Positions 53,307-61,757 of a DNA stretch of 64,000 nt are shown here, piece by piece; position 1 is the first letter of the stretch, and each line of letters starts with the position of its first letter. Position numbers and translations under genes: made by a program. The notes below the pieces were generated by a model. It made no database searches. It was given only the letters and a program-made list of their open reading frames with translations, and was not told the origin of the DNA. The DNA lies in contig JAMLGR010000005.1 of NCBI GenBank assembly GCA_023957775.1, positions 172,204 to 236,203 on the forward strand. The letters are read 5' to 3'. This stretch comes from Fimbriimonadaceae bacterium (GTDB taxonomy: Bacteria; Armatimonadota; Fimbriimonadia; Fimbriimonadales; Fimbriimonadaceae).

Positions 53307-55127
53307 CTAGCTCTGGGTGGGTTCGAGGGCCTTCTCCTGCTCGAACTGGTCGTGGTAGAGCTTGGAGTACAGGCCGCCCTTCTTGAGCAACTCGGCGTGC
53401 CGACCCTGCTCCACGATGCGGCCTTCCCGCAGCACGAGGATGAGGTCGGCCTCGAGGATCGTCGAGAGCCGGTGTGCGATCGCAAACGTCGTACGACCCT
53501 GCATGAGCCCCTTCAGCGATTTCTGGATGAGCCTTTCCGAGTGCGTGTCGAGCGCCGAGGTCGCCTCGTCGAGAATGAGGATGCGCGGGTTCTTGAGAAT
53601 CGCGCGTGCGATGGCGACCCGCTGCTTCTCGCCGCCCGATAGTTTGTAGCCGCGTTCGCCGACCACCGTCTCGTATCCCTCCGGCAGCGAGTCGATGTGG
53701 TCGTGGATCGCCGCCGAGCGGCACGCTTCGACCATCTCCTCGAGCGTCGCTTCGGGCTTCGCGACCCGCAGATTGTCGGCGATGGTGGCGTGGAGCAGGT
53801 AGGTCTCCTGCGTGACCGCGCCCACGATCTCCGAGACACTCGCCATGGTGAGATCGCGAAGATCCGTCCCGTCGATCGTCACCTTGCCCTCATCGGGATC
53901 GTAGAGCCTGGGGATGAGGTAGGTGAGGGTCGTCTTGCCCGCGCCCGAGGGGCCGACCAGTGCGATGAGTTGCCCGGGCTCCGCCACGAAGGTGATGTCG
54001 GAGAGCGTGGGCTCCTCGGCGTCCTGCTCATACCGGAACCCGACGTGTTCGAACGCCACGCGCCCTTCGACCTCGCCGGGCGCCAACGGGCGGGCGTCGG
54101 GGCGGTCGACGACGTCCCGCTTGAGGTCGAGGTACTCGAACAAACGGTCGAAGAGGGCCACCGAGCTGATGATCTCCACCTGGAGGCTGAGCAGGCTCGT
54201 GATGGGGAAGAACATACGGGTCTGCAGGGCGGTGAACGCGACGATTGTGCCGATCGTGATGGTCCCGTCGCCTTTGGAGATCAGGTACCCGGCGAGCCAG
54301 TAGACCAGCGCCGGCGCGACCGAGGTGATCAGCCGGATCATGCCGAAGAACAGGTACTGCAGGAGCTGCATCTTGATCTGCCAGCCCGCAAGCTTCCGGT
54401 TCTCGATGTCGAATTGGCGGGTGAGCATGTCGAGGCGTCCGCTCGTCTTGGTCAGCAGGATCCCGGAGACCGAGAGCGTCTCCTGCATCATCGAGTTCAG
54501 TTCGCTGGTTTGTTCTTGCGTGCCCTTGCGGACCTTGCGCGCGAACTCGCCCACCAAGGAGCCGATGAACGCGAAGAACGGCACCATCCCGACGGAGAGC
54601 AGCGTCAGGCGCCAGTCGAGCACGACCATCGCGATCAGCGCGGAGATGACGATGCCGAAGTTGGACAGAGCGTCGGTCAGGGTCGTGCTGACCACCGTCT
54701 GCACCCCTTGGACGTCGCTGATCAGGCGGGTCTGGATATCGCCGGTGCGCGTGGCCGTGAAGAACCGGAGCGACATGCTTTGCAGGTGCGTGAACAGGTT
54801 GTTCCGCAGGTCGCACATGATGTTCTGGCCGATCACCACGCTCCAGTAGCCGTATAGGACCGTGACACCCGCCGCGACGATGGTGATCAGCACGGTCCAG
54901 AGCGAGAACGCCATGACCGTGTGCAGGTTGCCCTTCTGAAGGCCGTCGTCGATGATGATCTTCAGGAACAGGGGCGGCAGGAGGCCCATGAGGACACCGA
55001 CCATCACCGTGATCAGCGTGAGGATCACCTTGGCGCGGTAGGGCGCGAACAACCCGATCACGCGCTTCAGCGTGGCGCGGTTGAGTTTCTTCGTGTTGGC
55101 ACGAGAGGAGTCGGGAGGTGCGGCCAT
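53307..55127 (-). CDS. MsbA-type ABC exporter
   Basis: 606-residue half-transporter: six helices (about 28-330) and ATPase with Walker A GPSGAGKTT, Q-loop TQETYLL, signature LSGGEKQR, Walker B ILILDEATSALD and AIAHRLST. It resembles lipid or lipid-linked exporters. Unlike the exporter at 4129 it has no zinc-ribbon extension. Minus-strand CATAAT lies 12 bases before the ATG at 55127; the divergent NHL gene has TACACT only about a dozen bases away. Confidence 0.92.
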   Translation of the reverse strand: MAAPPDSSRANTKKLNRATLKRVIGLFAPYRAKVILTLITVMVGVLMGLLPPLFLKIIIDDGLQKGNLHTVMAFSLWTVLITIVAAGVTVLYGYWSVVIGQNIMCDLRNNLFTHLQSMSLRFFTATRTGDIQTRLISDVQGVQTVVSTTLTDALSNFGIVISALIAMVVLDWRLTLLSVGMVPFFAFIGSLVGEFARKVRKGTQEQTSELNSMMQETLSVSGILLTKTSGRLDMLTRQFDIENRKLAGWQIKMQLLQYLFFGMIRLITSVAPALVYWLAGYLISKGDGTITIGTIVAFTALQTRMFFPITSLLSLQVEIISSVALFDRLFEYLDLKRDVVDRPDARPLAPGEVEGRVAFEHVGFRYEQDAEEPTLSDITFVAEPGQLIALVGPSGAGKTTLTYLIPRLYDPDEGKVTIDGTDLRDLTMASVSEIVGAVTQETYLLHATIADNLRVAKPEATLEEMVEACRSAAIHDHIDSLPEGYETVVGERGYKLSGGEKQRVAIARAILKNPRILILDEATSALDTHSERLIQKSLKGLMQGRTTFAIAHRLSTILEADLILVLREGRIVEQGRHAELLKKGGLYSKLYHDQFEQEKALEPTQS

Positions 55128-55139
55128 GGGGCACTTCGA

Positions 55140-55163
55140 TTATGACCGGCGATTTGCTACACT
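55140..55163. promoter_or_regulatory. Divergent -10 boxes, ABC exporter and NHL gene
   Basis: CATAAT on the minus strand (55145-55140) and TACACT on the plus strand (55158-55163), with 5' leaders of only a few bases for both genes. Confidence 0.45.
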
Positions 55164-55174
55164 TGCCCTTAGCC

Positions 55175-56305
55175 ATGGCCCACACTCCCTTCTGGACTCG
55201 CGCCGGCTTGGCCGGGTGCGCCCTCGCCCTCGCGGCCCTCGCCCTTGCGCATCCCGAGCACGGGGCGCCCCCTGACCACGATGGATTGGGGGTGGACGTT
55301 CAAGTGCGCACGGGCAATGGCGCCAACACGTTCGAAACGGTGCCAGGCTGGGGCAAGATGCCGGACGCCAAGCCGCTGGGACCGACGCACGGCGGGATCG
55401 CGCTCGACAAGGAGGGGCGCATCTACCTGAGCACGGACTCCGACCGGGCCATCTGCGTCTTCGAGCCGGACGGGACCTTCTTGCGCAGCATCGCGCTCGA
55501 CTGCAAGGGGGTGCACTCGCTCTCGATTCGAGAAGAGGGAGGTCGGGAGTACCTCTATGGAGCGCACCTGGCCGGCAACCGCATCGTGAAGCTGGACCTT
55601 GACGGCAAGGTCGTCCTGCAGATCCCCAACGAAAGCACGGGCGAGGTCCCGGGCGGATGGAACGGCCTCACCGCGGTGACCGTGGCGCCCGACGGGTCGA
55701 TCTTCGCGGCGATGGGCTACGGCTCGAACCTGATGCACAAGTTCGACGCAGGTGGGAAGCTGTTGAAGACCTTTGGCGGGCCGGGCAAGGGCGAGGGGCA
55801 GTTCCAGACGTGCCATGGTCTGGCGATCGACAGCCGGTTCGGCGAGCCGCGGCTGCTCGTGTGCGACCGGGAGAACCGGCGTTTGGTCCACATGGATCTC
55901 GACGGCCACTTCCTCGGCGTCTACGCCACGTTCCTGCGGCGGCCGTGCGCGGTGTCGATCCAGGGAGACCTCGCCGCAGTGGCCGAACTCGAGGGTCGTG
56001 TGACAATCGTGGACAAGAACGGAACGCCGGTCGCGTTCCTCGGGGACAACCCGGACGCGAAGCAGTGGGCGAACTACGGGGTTCCCACCGACGCGTGGAA
56101 GGAGGGGCTTTTCACCGCGCCCCACGGGCTGAGCTACGACGCCAATGGGAATCTGTACGTGCAGGATTGGAACGCCACGGGACGGGTCACGAAGCTGAAG
56201 AAGCTGGTCGCCGAGCAGTCCCAACCCTCGCTCGCCTCGATGCTCTCGTTCGGCCTCTCGGTGCCGCTGGCCGTGCTGGTGCTGGTCTCAAGGCGCCGCA
56301 GATAA
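55175..56305 (+). CDS. Exported NHL-repeat beta-propeller with C-terminal membrane anchor
   Basis: 376 residues. Signal peptide (GCALALAALALA), then NHL-type blades (GGIALDKEGRIYLSTDSDR, GLTAVTVAPDGSIFAAMGYG, FQTCHGLAIDSRF, APHGLSYDANGNLYVQDW). The C-terminus is a hydrophobic helix (MLSFGLSVPLAVLVLV) ending in SRRRR, resembling PEP-CTERM/exosortase-like tail topology, though no PEP motif is seen. The propeller probably binds proteins or glycans at the surface. The final codons are duplicated downstream with an adjacent repeat. Confidence 0.82.
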   Translation: MAHTPFWTRAGLAGCALALAALALAHPEHGAPPDHDGLGVDVQVRTGNGANTFETVPGWGKMPDAKPLGPTHGGIALDKEGRIYLSTDSDRAICVFEPDGTFLRSIALDCKGVHSLSIREEGGREYLYGAHLAGNRIVKLDLDGKVVLQIPNESTGEVPGGWNGLTAVTVAPDGSIFAAMGYGSNLMHKFDAGGKLLKTFGGPGKGEGQFQTCHGLAIDSRFGEPRLLVCDRENRRLVHMDLDGHFLGVYATFLRRPCAVSIQGDLAAVAELEGRVTIVDKNGTPVAFLGDNPDAKQWANYGVPTDAWKEGLFTAPHGLSYDANGNLYVQDWNATGRVTKLKKLVAEQSQPSLASMLSFGLSVPLAVLVLVSRRRR

Positions 56306-56563
56306 CCTCTGGGAGTGCGCGAGCTTGCTCGTCGCCCTGAATCCGAGCGGCTTGCCGCGAGCCCTTGCGCGCCGAACGAGTTCGGCGGGGTTACGGCGTC
56401 GCGCAAGCGCGCGCACTCCCAGGCTCTGGGTAAGCGCCGCAGATAACCTCTGGGAGTGCGCGAGCTCGCTCGTCGCCCTGAATCCGAGCGGCTTGCCGCG
56501 AGCCCTGGCGCGCCGAACGAGTTCGGCGGGGTTACGGCGTCGCGCAAGCGCGCGCACTCCCAG
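56293..56563. repeat. Tandem 141-base duplication of an inverted-repeat element
   Basis: Copies start at 56293 and 56434 and each contains the last bases of the NHL gene (GCGCCGCAGATAACC) plus an element with 13-base perfect terminal inverted repeats CTGGGAGTGCGCG (56309-56321 with 56410-56422; 56450-56462 with 56551-56563). The element copies differ at only two bases, so the duplication is recent. Related to 23658-23773. Confidence 0.9.
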
Positions 56564-56566
56564 AAT

Positions 56567-57628
56567 CTACAACGGCGCGGGGCGTTCCGGGCGTGTCGTG
56601 AGCTCCACGCGTCGACCCTCCTTTTCGGAACGATGTGTGCCGGCGATGATCTCCAGCACGTGAAACGCCATCTCGCCACTCGCGCGGTGCGGGCGGTCCT
56701 CCTCGATGGCTTGCGCCATGTCCCAAGCCCCGAGGCCCCGGCCGTTCTCGGCGCACCCTGGGACGAGCGGCACTTCGGACCACTCGGTTTCGCCTTCGCG
56801 CCGCACCCGCACCGAGCCGCCGAAGCCGTTGGGGTCCGGGACGCTCAGGGAGCCCTTGGTCCCGTAGACTTCGAGGCAGGGCAGTTCGGTGGCCCACACG
56901 TCGAAGCTCGTGGTGAGTTGGGCCACGGCGCCCGCATCGAACCGGATGGTGCTGACCAGATGCGTCGGGGTCTCCACTTCGATGACCTCGCCGTTGCGGG
57001 GGCGGCTGGTGATCGTTCGCGTCGGGAAGGTCGTTTGGGCCATGCCGACCACCTGCGAGGCGGGCCCGAGAAGCGAGACGAGCGCGGTCAGATAGTAGGG
57101 TCCCATGTCGTAGAGCGGGCCGCCGCCGAACTCGTAGTAGAACTGCGGCGAGGGGTGCCAGGACTCGTGGCCGTGGCAAAGCATGAACCCGTTCGCCCCG
57201 ATCGGGTCGCCGATCATCCCATCGTCCAGAATCTTGCGGCACGTTTGGAGGGCCGCGCCGAGGAAGGTGTCGGGGGCGCAACCGATGCGAAGTCCCCTTT
57301 CGGCAGCCTGCTCCAGAAGCTCTCGCCCCTCGTGCAGCTCGATCGCCAAAGGCTTCTCAGAGTAGACGTGCTTTCCCGAGCGAAGGGCGAGCAGGCTGAC
57401 CTCGTGGTGCGCCTTGGGCACCGTCAGGTTCAGGATCATGTCGACCGACGGGTCGGCGAGGATCTCTTCGACCTTCGCCGAGGGCACCCCGTAGCGCACA
57501 CCCACCTCGGAGCACCGTTGCAGGTCGAGATCCGCGCACGCGACGACTTCGACTCCATCGAGCTTCGCCAGGTTCTCAAAGTAGATGCCGCTGATCGCTC
57601 CGCAGCCGATGATGCCGATGCGTTTCAT
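56567..57628 (-). CDS. Gfo/Idh/MocA-family oxidoreductase
   Basis: 353 residues. Rossmann site MKRIGIIGCGAISGIYFENL, EKP motif YSEKPLAIEL, and C-terminal domain with GGGPLYDMGPYYLTAL carrying the conserved Asp and Tyr. DGMIGDPIGANGFMLCHGHE is typical of scyllo-inositol or glucose-fructose oxidoreductase relatives. Substrate unknown. The ATG at 57628 is 4 bases after the aminopeptidase stop, so the pair forms an operon on the minus strand. Confidence 0.88.
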   Translation of the reverse strand: MKRIGIIGCGAISGIYFENLAKLDGVEVVACADLDLQRCSEVGVRYGVPSAKVEEILADPSVDMILNLTVPKAHHEVSLLALRSGKHVYSEKPLAIELHEGRELLEQAAERGLRIGCAPDTFLGAALQTCRKILDDGMIGDPIGANGFMLCHGHESWHPSPQFYYEFGGGPLYDMGPYYLTALVSLLGPASQVVGMAQTTFPTRTITSRPRNGEVIEVETPTHLVSTIRFDAGAVAQLTTSFDVWATELPCLEVYGTKGSLSVPDPNGFGGSVRVRREGETEWSEVPLVPGCAENGRGLGAWDMAQAIEEDRPHRASGEMAFHVLEIIAGTHRSEKEGRRVELTTRPERPAPL

Positions 57629-57632
57629 GACT

Positions 57633-58754
57633 TCACCCCAAGCGCGAGGGGTTGAGCCCCTCGAGTTCCGGAAGCACAAAGAGGCCGTCCTTGCGGACCA
57701 GGACGCCGTCGAACCACACTTCGCCGCCGCCGTACTCCGGGCGCTGGATGCACACGGTGTCCCAGTGGATCGCCGACTTGTTGCCGTTGCCGCCGGGGCC
57801 CTCGTAGGCGTTGCCCGGCGTGAGGTGGAACGAGCCGGCGATCTTCTCGTCGAACAGCGTGTCCTTCATCGGGTGCAGCACGTAGGGGTTGTAGCCCAGC
57901 GACCACTCGCCGAAGTAGCGCGCCCCCTCGTCGGTGTCGAGGATCTCGTTCAGTTTGTCGGTCTGATCGCCCGCGCTCGCCTCGACGATTTTGCCGTTCT
58001 TCACCACATAGCGGATGTCCTTGAACTCGGTGCCCTGGTAGAGCGAGACGGTGTTGTACTGCACGGTCCCGTTCATCGAGTCGCGCACGGGACAGGAGAA
58101 GCACTCGCCGTCCGGGATGTTCCGGTGCCCCGAGCACGGCACGGCCCCGATGCCCTTGATCGAGAACTCGAGGTCGGTGCCGGGGCCCTTGAGGTGCACC
58201 CGGTCGGTGCGGGCCATCAGCTCTTGCAGCGGCTCGGCGGCTTTCTCCATCTTCGCGTAGTCGAGCGTGCAGACGTCGAAGTAGAACTTCTCGAACGCCT
58301 CGGTGCTCATGTTCGCCTGCTGCGCCATGCCGGGGGTGGGCCAGCGCAGCGCCACCCACTTGGTGTTGGGCACGCGCGTCTCGAAGACCACGGGGATGGC
58401 GTACACCTTCTGCCACATCGTCATGGTCGCGCCGGGAATGTCCGAAAGCTCCGCGTAGTTGTCGCTGCCGCGCAGCGCGATGTAGGCGGTCACCTGGTCC
58501 ATCTCGAACTTCTCGGCGTCGGCGATGGTTTTGGCGTTGGCCTCGGTCATGCCGAGCATCATCTGCCGGCGCACGATGCCGCTCTCCAGGCGCGTGAGTA
58601 CCTTGGCGCCTTTGGATTGCCCCACGCGGACGATCTCCGCCACGCACTCGTCGGGGATGTCGAACGCATGCACGAGCAGCGTGTCGTCGGAGGTCAGTTC
58701 GGTCGAGTGGGTGCAGAGCAGTTCGGCAAGGCGCGTCACGCGGGGATCGAGCAT
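57633..58754 (-). CDS. M29-family aminopeptidase (AmpS/AmpT-like)
   Basis: 373-residue metallo-aminopeptidase. Family blocks: FDIPDECVAEIVRVGQSKGA, IPDGECFSCPVRDSMNG, EGARYFGEWSLGYNP, DEKIAGSFHLTPGNAYEG and KSAIHWDTV hold the Glu, His, Tyr and Asp ligands of the dinuclear metal site. It removes N-terminal residues from peptides in the cytosol. The frame ending at 57633 is chosen over an overlapping frame because it carries all these motifs. ATG 58754; TATTCT ends six bases upstream, so the message should be leaderless. Confidence 0.93.
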   Translation of the reverse strand: MLDPRVTRLAELLCTHSTELTSDDTLLVHAFDIPDECVAEIVRVGQSKGAKVLTRLESGIVRRQMMLGMTEANAKTIADAEKFEMDQVTAYIALRGSDNYAELSDIPGATMTMWQKVYAIPVVFETRVPNTKWVALRWPTPGMAQQANMSTEAFEKFYFDVCTLDYAKMEKAAEPLQELMARTDRVHLKGPGTDLEFSIKGIGAVPCSGHRNIPDGECFSCPVRDSMNGTVQYNTVSLYQGTEFKDIRYVVKNGKIVEASAGDQTDKLNEILDTDEGARYFGEWSLGYNPYVLHPMKDTLFDEKIAGSFHLTPGNAYEGPGGNGNKSAIHWDTVCIQRPEYGGGEVWFDGVLVRKDGLFVLPELEGLNPSRLG

Positions 58755-58760
58755 GAGATG

Positions 58761-58766
58761 AGAATA
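58761..58766 (-). promoter_or_regulatory. -10 box for leaderless M29 aminopeptidase gene
   Basis: TATTCT, six bases before ATG 58754. Confidence 0.5.
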
Positions 58767-58777
58767 CCGGGAGGGGG

Positions 58778-58854
58778 GAGGCGTGAGGCGTGAGGCGTGA
58801 GGCGTGAGGCGTGAGGTGTGAGGCGTGAGGCGGGAGGCGTGAGGCGTGAGGCGG
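58778..58854. repeat. 11-unit period-7 array (GAGGCGT)
   Basis: Eleven contiguous heptamers, mostly GAGGCGT with GAGGTGT and GAGGCGG variants, placed between the divergent -10 boxes of the aminopeptidase and cinA. A different consensus from the GGTTTGT arrays but the same period and the same copy number as the array at 53168. Confidence 0.92.
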
Positions 58855-58888
58855 GAGCTCAAGGTACATGCAGCTCTCGTGGCACCCC

Positions 58889-58894
58889 CATAAT
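58889..58894 (+). promoter_or_regulatory. -10 box for leaderless cinA
   Basis: CATAAT, five bases before ATG 58900. Confidence 0.55.
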
Positions 58895-58899
58895 TGGTT

Positions 58900-60120
58900 A
58901 TGACTGCCGAGATCGTTTCCGTGGGCACCGAGCTGCTGATGGGCCAGATCGCGGACACGAACGCCCAGGCGCTGGGTCGGATGCTCCCCGAACTCGGCAT
59001 CTCGCACCACTTCCGGCAAACGGTCGGGGACAATCTCGGGCGGCTGACCGAGGCGCTCCGACTTGCGTTGGGGCGCTCCGACATCGTGTTCACCATCGGG
59101 GGTCTGGGTCCCACGGAGGACGATCTCACGCGCGACGGCATCGCCGCCGCGCTCGGCGTGGAGCTCGTGCACGATCCCGAGATCGAGGCCGGCATCCGCA
59201 AGATCTTCGAGGACCGGCGGCTGAAGTGGACGGAGTCCCAGCGCCGCCAGGCGATGCGGCCCGCGTGCGCCGAGGCGCTCGCCAATCCCAACGGCACCGC
59301 TCCAGGGCTGTTCTGCCGGCTCGGCGGCAAGATCGTGGTGGCGATGCCCGGCCCCAAGGGCGAGTTCGGACCGATGCTCGCGTTGGTTCGCGACCGGTTA
59401 GGCACAGGGGACTCCGTGATCCACTCCCGCATCCTGCGCGTTGCGGGGATGGGGGAGAGCGCGGTCGAGGACCGCATCCGCGCGGAGTTGGCTTCCGCGA
59501 ATCCCAGCGTCGCGCCCTACGCCAAACCCGGCGAGGTGCACCTTCGGCTCACGGCGCGCGCCGCGTCGACGGCAGAGGCCGACGCGATGCTCGATCCCCT
59601 CGAGGAGCGCATCCGCGGGCTGCTGGGGGATGCGGTGTTCGGGGTCGACGACCAGACTTTGGAGTCCGTGGTGCTCGCGATGCTCCGCGAGGCAGGGCAG
59701 ACCTTGGCGGTGGCGGAAAGCTGCACCGGAGGGGGCCTGGGCGCGCGGCTGACGTCGGTGCCCGGCGCGTCCGACGTGTTCCTCGGCGGCGTCATCACCT
59801 ATGCGAACGAGGCAAAAGCGCGGCTCCTGGACGTGCCGTTGCCCGTGCTCGAGGGTGCGGGCGCGGTGAGCGAAGAGTGCGCCGAGGCGATGGCCGCGGG
59901 AGCTCGGGGCTCCCTGGGGGCCGATTGGGCGGTCTCGATCACCGGCATCGCCGGCCCCGACGGGGGAACCGAAGCCAAACCCGTGGGCACGGTGTGGATC
60001 GCGATCGCCGGCCCAGGCCGAACCAAAGCGCACGAGTTTCAGTTCCGCGGCACGCGCGAGGACATCCGCGGCCGAAGCTCCCAAATGGCCCTCACCCTGT
60101 TGCGAAGAGCGCTGTTGTAA
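58900..60120 (+). CDS. cinA: CinA: nicotinamide-mononucleotide deamidase / COG1058-type nucleotide pyrophosphatase
   Basis: 406 residues. The N-terminal MoCF-like COG1058 domain (1-165) has IVSVGTELLMGQIADTNAQA and IGGLGPTEDDLTRD; the C-terminal deamidase domain (about 255-406) has VAESCTGGGLGARLTSVPG, YANEAKARLL and ITGIAGPDGGTEAKPVGTV. It recycles NMN to nicotinate mononucleotide and hydrolyses ADP-ribose-type nucleotides. ATG 58900 is given rather than a TTG two codons earlier because CATAAT ends five bases before it. No recA is adjacent. Confidence 0.95.
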   Translation: MTAEIVSVGTELLMGQIADTNAQALGRMLPELGISHHFRQTVGDNLGRLTEALRLALGRSDIVFTIGGLGPTEDDLTRDGIAAALGVELVHDPEIEAGIRKIFEDRRLKWTESQRRQAMRPACAEALANPNGTAPGLFCRLGGKIVVAMPGPKGEFGPMLALVRDRLGTGDSVIHSRILRVAGMGESAVEDRIRAELASANPSVAPYAKPGEVHLRLTARAASTAEADAMLDPLEERIRGLLGDAVFGVDDQTLESVVLAMLREAGQTLAVAESCTGGGLGARLTSVPGASDVFLGGVITYANEAKARLLDVPLPVLEGAGAVSEECAEAMAAGARGSLGADWAVSITGIAGPDGGTEAKPVGTVWIAIAGPGRTKAHEFQFRGTREDIRGRSSQMALTLLRRALL

Positions 60121-60146
60121 CTTTGGGTTGTGAGCTGCGAGCTTCA

Positions 60147-60170
60147 GCACGCCCGTCCAGCGGGCGTGGC
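60147..60170. repeat. REP-like palindrome, single copy
   Basis: Hairpin CACGCCCG, loop TCCAG, CGGGCGTG, identical in its core to the copy at 1434, between cinA and hipB. Confidence 0.85.
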
Positions 60171-60244
60171 GCTCTGGGTGATGGGATTACCATCAAATTG
60201 TGATCTATACATCTCACAACATGCATCGCAAGGAGCAGGGGATG

Positions 60245-60317
60245 TCTCATAGGGCCAAGATGAGATTGTGTAGGCACAAATCGGGTCATTTTGTGTCTCA
60301 ATCGTGCCAAAATGAGA
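60245..60317. promoter_or_regulatory. Triple inverted-repeat operator region of hipBA
   Basis: Three dyads in a row: TCTCAT-N9-ATGAGA (60245-60265), CACAAA-N9-TTTGTG (60275-60295) and TCTCAA-N10-ATGAGA (60296-60317). The outer two share half-sites. A weak -10 (CAAAAT, 60308-60313) eight bases before the hipB start lies inside the third dyad, so a bound HipB dimer would block it. Consistent with HipBA autorepression. Confidence 0.7.
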
Positions 60318-60321
60318 TCGT

Positions 60322-60567
60322 ATGTCCCCTCAAGATCACAAACAGGATGTCTCAGATGTGCTTCGTAAGGTTGGCGAGGTCGTGCGTCGCGCCCGCCGCG
60401 ACGCGAACCTGAGTCAGGAACAGCTTGCGGCTTTGGCGGGCCTCTCGAGGCGACCGGTGTACCACCTCGAGACGGGGCGCGGCGCCGTCGGGCTGGATTC
60501 TCTGGTGCTGCTCCTCGACTGCCTCGGGCTGGAGATCGCGATCGTGCCGAAGGCGGACACGGAGTGA
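60322..60567 (+). CDS. hipB: HipB-type antitoxin, XRE-family HTH
   Basis: 81 residues: a Cro/C1-type HTH (VGEVVRRARRDANLSQEQLA, then GLSRRPVYHLETGRGAVGLD). HipB binds operator DNA as a dimer and sequesters HipA. ATG 60322 lies five bases after the last operator half-site. The stop overlaps the hipA start as GTGA. Confidence 0.9.
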   Translation: MSPQDHKQDVSDVLRKVGEVVRRARRDANLSQEQLAALAGLSRRPVYHLETGRGAVGLDSLVLLLDCLGLEIAIVPKADTE

Positions 60568-61757
60568 ACGGCCCTGCTCGGGTTGCAGTCCTGGAGGTGT
60601 ACAAGGACGACCGCTTGGCCGGACGCCTCGAAAGGACCGATCGCGGCAGCCGGTTCGTCTACGACCCCGAGTATCTGGCTTCCGGGGGAGGGCCGATTGC
60701 CCGGCACCTTGGTGTGGCTCGGGAGCCGATCGAGACCGTCGGGGTCGCAAATCTGCACAGCTACTTTGCCGGTCTCCTGCCCGAAGGGGTCATGCTCGAC
60801 ATCGTGCAGCGCCGCATCCGGGCGAGCCGGGACGACCTGTTCTCGATCCTCGCGGCGACCGGAAGCGACGCCATCGGGGACGTGACCGTGCGGCAGCCGG
60901 GATCCCCTCCCGCGGAGGTTCTGAGCTTGGACCGGGTGGACCTCCAAGCGCTGGTCGAAGCGCGGAGCGCGCCCTCGGTGGCGGCGATCCCCGGCGTTCA
61001 GCCCAAGCTCTCGATCGGCGCGTTGGTGCGAGTGGCCCGAGTCCGCGGCCGCCGCAAGGCTTACATTGCGAAAGTGCCGCCCGCCGACCTGCCGGGCTTG
61101 ATCGAGAACGAGGCCTTCTTCATGCGGGCGGCGAGGCGGTGCGGACTGCGTTCTGCAGACGTCGCGACTCGGCAGGGGTGCCTGCTCGTGACGCGATTCG
61201 ATCGGGTGGTCGAAGAGGGGCGACAGGGATTGCGGCAACTCCACGTCGAGGATGCACTGCAACTTGCCGACCGTTATCCGGCGGCGAAGTACGACCCCGA
61301 CTACCGCGAAATTGGCGACCTGTTCCACGGCATCACGGGTTCGAAAGCGGTTGTCCTGAACCTCTTGGAGCTGTACGCGTTCAGCTATCTCATCGGAAAC
61401 GGAGACCTGCACGCCAAGAACGTGAGTTTGATGCTTGGTGCGGGCACGGATCGGTGGAATCTGACGCCGGCCTACGATCTTCTCTCCACATTGCCGTATG
61501 GCGATGTCCTTTGGGGGGCAGACCGGATGGCGCTGGCGCTCGAAGGCGAGAGCTTCGGTAGGTTCCTAGCTGAGGATTTTGTGCGATTTGGACAGCGCTA
61601 CGCGGTCCCCGAAACAGCCACGCGCAGTTCGCTCCGCAGGATTGCCTCGAAAGCGTCCTTATGGCTCCCAGACCTCGACTCCTTGCCCTACCCCGAGGCA
61701 GTCGTCGCCAAGATGCGCGAGACGATCGCGGACCGGGCGCGAGCACTGCTAGCCTAG
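60564..61757 (+). CDS. hipA: HipA-type serine/threonine kinase toxin
   Basis: 397 residues, close to E. coli HipA. The N-terminal subdomain (about 1-100) includes GLLPEGVMLD; GVQPKLSIG is the conserved P-loop-like motif, NGDLHAKN holds the catalytic Asp and metal-binding Asn, and LTPAYDLLST the second metal Asp. E. coli HipA phosphorylates glutamyl-tRNA synthetase and induces dormancy; the target may differ here. The start is GTG 60564, coupled to hipB. The 3' end overlaps the convergent hydrolase by nine bases. Confidence 0.93.
   Translation: MNGPARVAVLEVYKDDRLAGRLERTDRGSRFVYDPEYLASGGGPIARHLGVAREPIETVGVANLHSYFAGLLPEGVMLDIVQRRIRASRDDLFSILAATGSDAIGDVTVRQPGSPPAEVLSLDRVDLQALVEARSAPSVAAIPGVQPKLSIGALVRVARVRGRRKAYIAKVPPADLPGLIENEAFFMRAARRCGLRSADVATRQGCLLVTRFDRVVEEGRQGLRQLHVEDALQLADRYPAAKYDPDYREIGDLFHGITGSKAVVLNLLELYAFSYLIGNGDLHAKNVSLMLGAGTDRWNLTPAYDLLSTLPYGDVLWGADRMALALEGESFGRFLAEDFVRFGQRYAVPETATRSSLRRIASKASLWLPDLDSLPYPEAVVAKMRETIADRARALLA

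Noticed and set aside
57625..59172. Alternative minus-strand frame through the M29 gene
   Set aside because: The frame ending at 57633 carries the metal-ligand blocks; this frame is Arg-rich and has none.
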